Shown here in pieces: positions 59,901 to 64,000 of a stretch of 64,000 nt of DNA (the stretch's first letter is position 1; every line of letters starts with the position of its first letter). A program made the position numbers and the translations under genes. The notes beneath the pieces were generated by a model that was given only the letters and a program-made list of their open reading frames with translations, was not told the DNA's origin and did no database searches. This stretch comes from Romanomermis culicivorax (taxonomy: Eukaryota; Nematoda; Enoplea; Mermithida; Mermithidae), in the NCBI GenBank assembly GCA_963922205.1, contig CAWUHX010000097.1, positions 124,001 through 188,000 on the forward strand. The letters are read 5' to 3'.

Positions 59901-60895
59901 TTGCACCTGTCACAGAAGTAAGATGTATTGAAGAATGCGGGCATACTGGTTATGACGTCATAATGACCCTCTTGTAAGTATAGACTCAATATTTTGTCTG
60001 CAGCTGGACCTTCATAGAATAAATCATTGAAGTCCTCTTTGCACCATACTTTTATTTGATAATCAGGCGAGAGTGCAGTCTGCAATTTTTCTAGCTCGCT
60101 GTAGCCGCACCCTGTTGCAAGGTCACCAAGGCCGGCCATGACCATTAGTTGAGTAGCCAATCGTTTTTGCATGGTATTAGGGGTATTGCGCGGTTTACGT
60201 ATGGTATTTAGATGCGGATCATTGTCCACATAGGCCCGGGCTACGGCCAATGCTCTGGCACAGCACAAATTATCCGAATTTTTTATTTTTACGATGCATC
60301 TGTTACGTTTCAGTTTTTCCTTGAACGTACCCATATTTTTTTTATAATATACCGCCCCTTTTAGAGAAATAACGTGCGTAAATTTGACCATCATGTCACC
60401 ATCGAACGTCATATCATTATTGGACTGTTCCAATCGTTCGATCTGTGATAGGATAGTTTCAGCTGTTAATTCACTGACATTGCAATATGGAAGGACCAAG
60501 GGGTGGTCCATGGAGGATTTTTGTTGAAGGTAAAATCCCACCAAATCCTTATCATTAGCTGACATTTTTATATTGCTCAACACGTGGTCAAATATATCCC
60601 CCAAGGTTATATGGACATTGGGGCATGTATCCATATTTTTGAATTTCAGTTTATAACTCTTTGCTCTAGTGTTGAATTTTGGCATGTTTTGATCATTGAT
60701 TAAGTTTAGATCAAAATAATAGGCCAGTGATGTTGATGCTTCATTTGCTTGCACGGAAATACAAAAGTCGGGGTCCGTCACATCATTTACATTCAGCTGA
60801 TGTAAATTTTCTCTGATGGCGTCCATATGTTTCCGATCCTGCCATAATTTGGAACCGATAATGGTTTTCAAGCAAAGTTTAGAAAGCCGTTCCAT
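56963..60895 (-). CDS. Polinton protein-primed type DNA polymerase B
   Basis: 1,310 codons, intronless, no stops. N-terminal third: conserved DNLCCARALAVARA and a cluster of CxxC pairs at about 328-435. Exonuclease: FFDFETT (D456, E458), NSKGFDGQ (D536), YCHSDVGIL (D658). Then EFQGCYYHGCPKC (765-777) and TEMWECE (814-820), a cysteine/histidine motif pair as in Vsr-like nuclease folds and seen in many Polinton polymerases. Polymerase: GGRTNA (852), motif A HYTDICSLYP (D874), motif B KLCLNSFWGKFG (K1066, N1070), motif C YFDTDSLIF (D1164, D1166). All catalytic residues are intact. It replicates the element by protein priming in related systems. Promoter: TATA at 60,941 and CRE at 60,997. It ends 350 bp from older Gypsy debris. 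Confidence 0.96.
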   Translation of the reverse strand: MERLSKLCLKTIIGSKLWQDRKHMDAIRENLHQLNVNDVTDPDFCISVQANEASTSLAYYFDLNLINDQNMPKFNTRAKSYKLKFKNMDTCPNVHITLGDIFDHVLSNIKMSANDKDLVGFYLQQKSSMDHPLVLPYCNVSELTAETILSQIERLEQSNNDMTFDGDMMVKFTHVISLKGAVYYKKNMGTFKEKLKRNRCIVKIKNSDNLCCARALAVARAYVDNDPHLNTIRKPRNTPNTMQKRLATQLMVMAGLGDLATGCGYSELEKLQTALSPDYQIKVWCKEDFNDLFYEGPAADKILSLYLQEGHYDVITSMPAFFNTSYFCDRCNKSYKCATAHKCPIKCPNCRTLPYCVLDQWIKCDSCLRYFSNNECFAAHKNNINSKGGPCLPICEQLYICKTCGNLCGRKHKHTCYSFYCTICHKSVPQDNHQCFIQKASSPKKDKNTQSYIFFDFETTQETLIDDETFLHIPMLCVARKVCDGCNDEQLDACDNCGQNLHIFMGENCFQEFCTWLFSEQNQKSIAIPHNSKGFDGQFILQYMHKHCIKPEIVPRGLELISIEGGGVKIIDSFNFLPMPLSALPKAFGIDELKKGYFPHYFNMRANWDYVGPLPAPHYYGADSMKPDEAEKFYKWYSSKRNTVINFRHEVLAYCHSDVGILQQCCMKFRRLFIDQTGVDPFLSSLTIASACNLVYRLNHMPENVIGVVPYGGYKRERMQSIIAIKWLKWLSATHQTQIRHAGNGPEIKIGNYKVDGIQGNNVYEFQGCYYHGCPKCFPDRNKKILNGLMSMEDAHQRTLDKITFLKANGYTVTEMWECELNMQLKIDLDMQKFFASIKLHEPINPRDAFFGGRTNAICLYYRTKNDEKIHYTDICSLYPWVCKYGRFPSGHPDIITENFQLILPGVKPYEGLIKCKVLPPQNLLHPVLPYRTRQKLTFPLCKMCADKNNNKCEHTDDERSLSGTWVCHELYKAVDLGYVVLEIHEVWQYSKFSEYKNANSSLPDGLFTQYMNQFIKIKQEADGWPSWVRTDEDKQKYLQEWVNKEGIHLDTSKINKNPGLRALAKLCLNSFWGKFGQRSNMMQSEYFTKPCEYFNFLNDNNDVIHSTHAVSNDMIMVNYTKTDDFVHILSNTNSVLAAYVTCHARLKLYSYIEKLQDRVLYFDTDSLIFLSRPSDVYEVPVGNYLGEMTNELEKDYGSAAYICEFVAGGPKNYGYKVHVNNLEKCSLKVRGFRSTHSIASVLNFETVKFMVQLFVSQQIDSYCKLSYTKIVRTEERDVLTKQMYKNYKIVYDKRVVLANYFTLPFGYKK

Positions 60896-60940
60896 GGTAA
60901 ATAAATTTTGGAGAATGACCTCTTCTTTGTTTGCCCTCCC

Positions 60941-60948
60941 CTTTTATA
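60941..60948 (-). promoter_or_regulatory. TATA box of the Polinton DNA polymerase
   Basis: TATAAAAGGGG on the minus strand, 46 bp before the ATG. With a usual 25-30 nt spacing the leader would be about 20 nt. Confidence 0.75.
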
Positions 60949-60996
60949 CTTTTTTCAGGACAAAATAACCTTTATAACAAAAAAATTGCATGACAA

Positions 60997-61004
60997 TGAC
61001 GTCA
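60997..61004. promoter_or_regulatory. CRE/ATF palindrome TGACGTCA
   Basis: Full 8-bp CRE palindrome 49 bp upstream of the polymerase TATA box, in the 120-bp gap after the TBP gene. The same word is at 56,720 and, within the polymerase coding region, at 59,953. Confidence 0.5.
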
Positions 61005-61015
61005 TCACTTTTTTA

Positions 61016-61549
61016 TTATGCGCGATATTTACAGATAATTCTCATAATACGAGGAAAGCCAATTAACATATCGTTTTTACATTTACAGCCAGTGAAAATA
61101 AGTTTACCCGAATGAAATATTACAACAGTCATTTTGGGGTCATTCATTCTGAAAGTTAGGCCAGGGAACAATTCAGGTACGAACATACTTTGCTTGGGGT
61201 AGGCTTTGCACAATTGTTCCAGGCAAATTTTGAATCCGGTCGTATGGGAACCCACAAAATTTGCAATTTTAAAATTACTCGGCCTGCATGTGTATCCTTT
61301 ACATTGTAGTCCCGCCATTAAATTATCCAAGACGCAGGCGGCATCTGCGGCCGTTTTGATTCCCACACACACAACTCTTCCATTCCGAAAAATCAATAAC
61401 GTCCCCATGGGGGTTGTCTCCTTTAAAATTAAAGCTGAGAATTTTCTGGGGTTGTATACACAGTCTGTAAATTCATTGTGTAGTTTGATCAAATCCAATT
61501 GGCACCCCAATTCCATTGTTACAGTCATATTTTGTATTGTAGGGGGCAT
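61016..61549 (-). CDS. TATA-box-binding protein homologue (Polinton-encoded TBP core)
   Basis: 177 aa, intronless. It aligns by eye along its whole length with the conserved TBP core: IQNMTVTMELGCQLDL at the N-terminus, YNPRKFSALIL, TLLIFRNGRVVCVG, FKIANFVGS, PELFPGLTFRM, VVIFHSGKLIFTG. The two-fold repeat is clear, and all four intercalating Phe are kept (F37, F54, F128, F145). There is no N-terminal extension, as in archaeal or viral TBPs. It sits in the middle of the Polinton gene row, same strand, gaps of about 100 bp, between polymerase and candidate minor capsid gene, so it belongs to the element. Its own promoter has a TATA box at 61,612. Likely role: promoter recognition for element genes, either with host TFIIB/Pol II or to divert them. 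A retrocopied host gene is the alternative, but position and divergence argue against it. Confidence 0.93.
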   Translation of the reverse strand: MPPTIQNMTVTMELGCQLDLIKLHNEFTDCVYNPRKFSALILKETTPMGTLLIFRNGRVVCVGIKTAADAACVLDNLMAGLQCKGYTCRPSNFKIANFVGSHTTGFKICLEQLCKAYPKQSMFVPELFPGLTFRMNDPKMTVVIFHSGKLIFTGCKCKNDMLIGFPRIMRIICKYRA

Positions 61550-61611
61550 GGTGGTGGCGTATGTACGGTGGAGTAATTAAAATATAAAATGACCCGATGT
61601 TGTTGATTCTT

Positions 61612-61621
61612 CCTATTTATA
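61612..61621 (-). promoter_or_regulatory. TATA box of the TBP gene
   Basis: TATAAATAGG on the minus strand, 63 bp before the TBP start codon. It suggests that the TBP gene may respond to its own product. Confidence 0.7.
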
Positions 61622-61643
61622 CCCGTTTACATGCTTATGTCAT

Positions 61644-62411
61644 TTAAAAATGAAATAATTGATAACTTTTTCGAAAATGTAACTTGACAATTACTTTTCC
61701 AGTTACAAAATTGACACATTCATTTGCATCTGTTTTAAGAAAAATTTCAATTTCTGAAAAGTTTTTGACCAATATGGGTACGTAGTGGGGGGAATCATAT
61801 ATTTTGTTAACAATTTCCCCGTATTTGTTTTCTATGCTCACAATTCTTACGAGAGGTGCGAGAACATCGCCCACTATTTGAGGTTCTACTAGGTTACAGT
61901 AGACGAACATAGACTCGAACCCCCCTCTTACGTCAAAGGGGTATTTCGACCATGTTGAGCTTAAAATTTTTGGTTCAGCAAATCCAAGAATGTGTTGCAA
62001 TCGTAATGACAATTGTACACTTTCAATAATTTCATTATTAATTTTGATACTAGCTTTTCTGTCATAGTTATTGTAGGAGAACTCTATACTCTTGGCGATG
62101 TCAGCCTCATCATCAGCAGTTAATGCGTTTTTGATGGACCATGTTATGGTGTCAGTTAGTTCTTTCACTGAGGAATAATGCGAGGTTGGAACACGAACAG
62201 TGTACAGTTTTTTAGATGAGGCGTGTTGAATAACGATTTCTTGGTCATTATTTGAAATATTTTCCCAAGTATGAGGGTAAATGATTTCGCACAATCCGCA
62301 CTCCCAGTCCCCTTGGAGCATTAGCCTATAAGGCAATCGTACGCTAAAGTGACTGGCTTTATTGCCAGGATTACTCACTGTACTGCTAGGTAAGGTTATA
62401 TAGAATGACAT
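61644..62411 (-). CDS. Candidate Polinton minor capsid (penton) protein
   Basis: 255 codons from the Met at 62,411. The open frame reaches a Met at 62,444, but that lies 4 bp from the TATA box, so the inner start (MSFYITLPSSTVSN) is chosen. The N-terminal pattern SFYITLPS ... SVRLPYRLMLQGDWECGLCE is shared by a conserved Polinton and adintovirus protein that I associate with the single jelly-roll penton; that identity is from memory. The remainder is beta-rich. Gap of 95 bp to the TBP gene and 40 bp from the protease stop. Confidence 0.78.
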   Translation of the reverse strand: MSFYITLPSSTVSNPGNKASHFSVRLPYRLMLQGDWECGLCEIIYPHTWENISNNDQEIVIQHASSKKLYTVRVPTSHYSSVKELTDTITWSIKNALTADDEADIAKSIEFSYNNYDRKASIKINNEIIESVQLSLRLQHILGFAEPKILSSTWSKYPFDVRGGFESMFVYCNLVEPQIVGDVLAPLVRIVSIENKYGEIVNKIYDSPHYVPILVKNFSEIEIFLKTDANECVNFVTGKVIVKLHFRKSYQLFHF

Positions 62412-62447
62412 TTTAAATAAAAATACAACTGATAAGTTGCGCAACTT

Positions 62448-62455
62448 CTTTTATA
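62448..62455 (-). promoter_or_regulatory. TATA box of the minor capsid gene, overlapping the protease stop
   Basis: GTATAAAAGAAG on the minus strand; the TAA inside it (62,451-62,453) is the stop codon of the protease. It is 37 bp before the chosen ATG and supports that start over 62,444. Confidence 0.7.
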
Positions 62456-62957
62456 CCTTTTTGATGTTGCATAGCTGATTAATGATAAAATGATCATCAA
62501 ATACAGGTGTATTTATTAAAAATAGTTCATTGATAAATCCTGTGACATATTCATCAATGTAGGGGCATTTGGTTAAACAGTTGGTTATGGTTTTCATTGG
62601 AACCCCTCTTACTCTCCATATCAGATAAAATAGGCAAAATTGTCCACAAGTTGCAGTTAAAAATGCTTGCAAACATTTTTTATTATATTTTACATTTGTT
62701 GAGTTTCTCAACATGTATTGTTGTATGTGGGGTACGGGTGGAGACCCGTAACTATCAAAATACTCACACGTGCCATTTGCATCAAAATATAATGCGACCC
62801 AATGAGATCCCGATTTGTTATGCTTATCCAAATTTATCACTAAAGCGCAGGGTACTGTTGTAACCAGTGGCAAAAGATCAATGGGATAAACACCAACTTG
62901 CACTTGTTTTAGGGCTTGGTCACTTTTTAGCACAGCCAATATTTCACTCGTATTCAT
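62451..62957 (-). CDS. Adenain-like cysteine protease (Polinton PRO)
   Basis: 168 aa. Catalytic set of the adenovirus protease family in order: H52 (SGSHWVALYF), D68 (EYFDSYGSPP), Q97 and C104 (LQAFLTATCGQFC; the Q-x6-C spacing matches adenain). In the family it matures capsid proteins during particle assembly. It starts 2 bp after the capsid stop and its stop lies in the next TATA box, so gene packing is very tight. Length is near the family's usual 200 aa or slightly shorter. Confidence 0.93.
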   Translation of the reverse strand: MNTSEILAVLKSDQALKQVQVGVYPIDLLPLVTTVPCALVINLDKHNKSGSHWVALYFDANGTCEYFDSYGSPPVPHIQQYMLRNSTNVKYNKKCLQAFLTATCGQFCLFYLIWRVRGVPMKTITNCLTKCPYIDEYVTGFINELFLINTPVFDDHFIINQLCNIKKV

Positions 62958-62959
62958 TT

Positions 62960-64000
62960 TTAAGCATTGTAATCATTGAACACTCGTCTGTTTTTATCTA
63001 TCATAAGTAGATTGTCAAATTCAGCATATATTATCACTTCTATACCAGTGGCGGGAATGCCTTCAGCGAAGGTCAACTCAATGCTGGTTGAACCTTCCTT
63101 TATTAAGTCCCAATGCCCGCTATCATCTTCATCCGGTGTTAGATCGAATGCGAAATAACATTGACCATACTTGTAATTTTCTCTGCTTATCATATTACCC
63201 TTGTTGTCCTTCGCCATGTCTAGAACTTCCAACAGTTGATTATAAGCGTGTATATACTTGTTATTGGCAAAGTCGACTTTCAATGGATGAGAGGGAAATG
63301 TTTGTCCACCAGCTATGACTTTAACCTCAGTGATACTGTAACACTTGAAATTGAAGGGTGATTTTTTCAGGTTTCCCCTGTACGCATCAGCATCCACACA
63401 CGCTATAATCATTCGCCTAGGTAATTGCCCCGTAAATAATGTATTAAGAGGTGCTGATTGTGCAGTGCTGGGGATATGCAAATTCATCATTACGACTCTG
63501 TGTATGGGATATTTTGCCGTGTGTTGGAGCATAGTTTGCTCCAGAGCCAATCCAACACTGTCCAACACTTCTACTTTACGAATGTACCATTTCATTTGTA
63601 ATACCTCAAGTTTTGCTTCAACAATACCCTGGGGGCTTTGTAACACAAAATCATTGTTATTTCTGTTCAATTCTTGCTTTAATTCCGTGAAATTCAACAG
63701 GTATCGATCTTGCATAAATAAATCAATGTGCAGAGGAGCGGATACTTCAACGATACGCCCGTCTGCGAAATAAGCAGCTCTCTCCTTGAACCCGAGGTTA
63801 TCATCCGTATCAATTTGTTTTCCGCTTTCCAATGTATGCAATGCAGACTGTAGGTGGGTATTTTTCGCATCGTAACTGTAATTTAACTCTGTTTCAAAAA
63901 AAGCTCTATAAGCATATTTGTCCCCGCTGTCATATACGAGGCGTCCGTTTAAAAAAAGCTTAACTTGTCTGAAAAATGTTTTTCCAATCAAATTAATGGG
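62960..64000 (-). CDS. Polinton major capsid protein (5' end beyond the window)
   Basis: The frame is open to the window edge, so the N-terminus is missing; about 346 codons are visible. The features FRQVKLFLNGRLVYDSGD, YRAFFETELNYS and SAPLHIDLFMQDRYLLN are the strongly conserved strings of Polinton double jelly-roll capsid proteins. This protein builds the icosahedral shell in related viruses. The stop is 2 bp before the protease start. Confidence 0.9.
   Translation of the reverse strand, partial: PINLIGKTFFRQVKLFLNGRLVYDSGDKYAYRAFFETELNYSYDAKNTHLQSALHTLESGKQIDTDDNLGFKERAAYFADGRIVEVSAPLHIDLFMQDRYLLNFTELKQELNRNNNDFVLQSPQGIVEAKLEVLQMKWYIRKVEVLDSVGLALEQTMLQHTAKYPIHRVVMMNLHIPSTAQSAPLNTLFTGQLPRRMIIACVDADAYRGNLKKSPFNFKCYSITEVKVIAGGQTFPSHPLKVDFANNKYIHAYNQLLEVLDMAKDNKGNMISRENYKYGQCYFAFDLTPDEDDSGHWDLIKEGSTSIELTFAEGIPATGIEVIIYAEFDNLLMIDKNRRVFNDYNA
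62991..62998 (-). promoter_or_regulatory. TATA-like element of the protease gene, inside capsid coding sequence
   Basis: GATAAAAAC on the minus strand, 34 bp before the protease ATG. It is one base off the TATA consensus and lies in the last codons of the capsid gene. Alternative: the two genes share one transcript. Confidence 0.4.

Noticed and set aside
62412..62444. Upstream start codon of the minor capsid protein (Met at 62,444)
   Set aside because: It lies 4 bp from the TATA box, too close to be within the transcript; the inner Met begins the conserved SFYITLPS string.
1..64000. CRISPR arrays, bacterial operons or riboswitches
   Set aside because: No spaced direct repeats, no bacterial gene structure; the window is clearly eukaryotic with spliced genes and eukaryotic transposons.

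Overview
The window is a metazoan, invertebrate-type, AT-rich genomic segment. The evidence is one intron-rich host gene with a RING/B-box/filamin/NHL architecture, a tRNA-derived SINE, a non-LTR retrotransposon, several Ty3/Gypsy relics, many hAT and PIF/Harbinger elements with clean target-site duplications, and a Polinton (Maverick) virus-like element. The best single match I recall for the host gene is nematode NHL-1 (TRIM2/3-like), so a nematode is a reasonable guess, but the sequence alone does not settle the phylum.

Layout. 2.3-26.6 kb (minus strand): a TRIM-NHL E3 ligase gene rebuilt here as 11 coding exons (about 906 codons) whose splice phases all agree. Two of the exons (21,788-21,874 and the terminal one at 2,331-2,521) lie in short open stretches. 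Its 10.5-kb intron 4 and 3.9-kb intron 5 are packed with DNA transposons. 26.6-33 kb: gene-free, with a large inverted repeat, a duplicated tRNA-SINE and an interrupted Gypsy integrase relic. 33-40 kb: a nested repeat in which one hAT-like repeat is split by a LINE, a G-rich MITE and a 2.4-kb hAT, the last itself split by another hAT. Four of these insertions have exact target duplications and an intact empty site elsewhere in the window. 40.5-50.3 kb: a decayed minus-strand Gypsy element with tandem LTR copies, into which a MULE-like element (itself carrying a PIF MITE) and a hAT MITE have jumped. 50.3-56.6 kb: plus-strand Gypsy integrase relic, then an unusual gene with a DEDD-type 3'-5' exonuclease domain, one probable intron and 11 in-frame stops but no frameshift over about 2.2 kb.

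56.6-64 kb (minus strand): the most important part. It holds compact, intronless Polinton genes in transcription order major capsid protein (cut by the window edge), adenain-like cysteine protease, candidate minor capsid protein, a TATA-box-binding protein homologue, and a 1,310-aa protein-primed type DNA polymerase B. The TBP homologue is a core-only TBP with both repeats and all four DNA-intercalating phenylalanines. The genes downstream of it and around it have strong TATA boxes (TATAAAAG or TATAAATAG) 37-63 bp before their start codons, one of them overlapping the stop codon of the preceding gene. A CRE/ATF palindrome lies upstream of the polymerase TATA box. Together this suggests a virus-like transposon that carries its own promoter-recognition factor; I do not know of a described Polinton with TBP.
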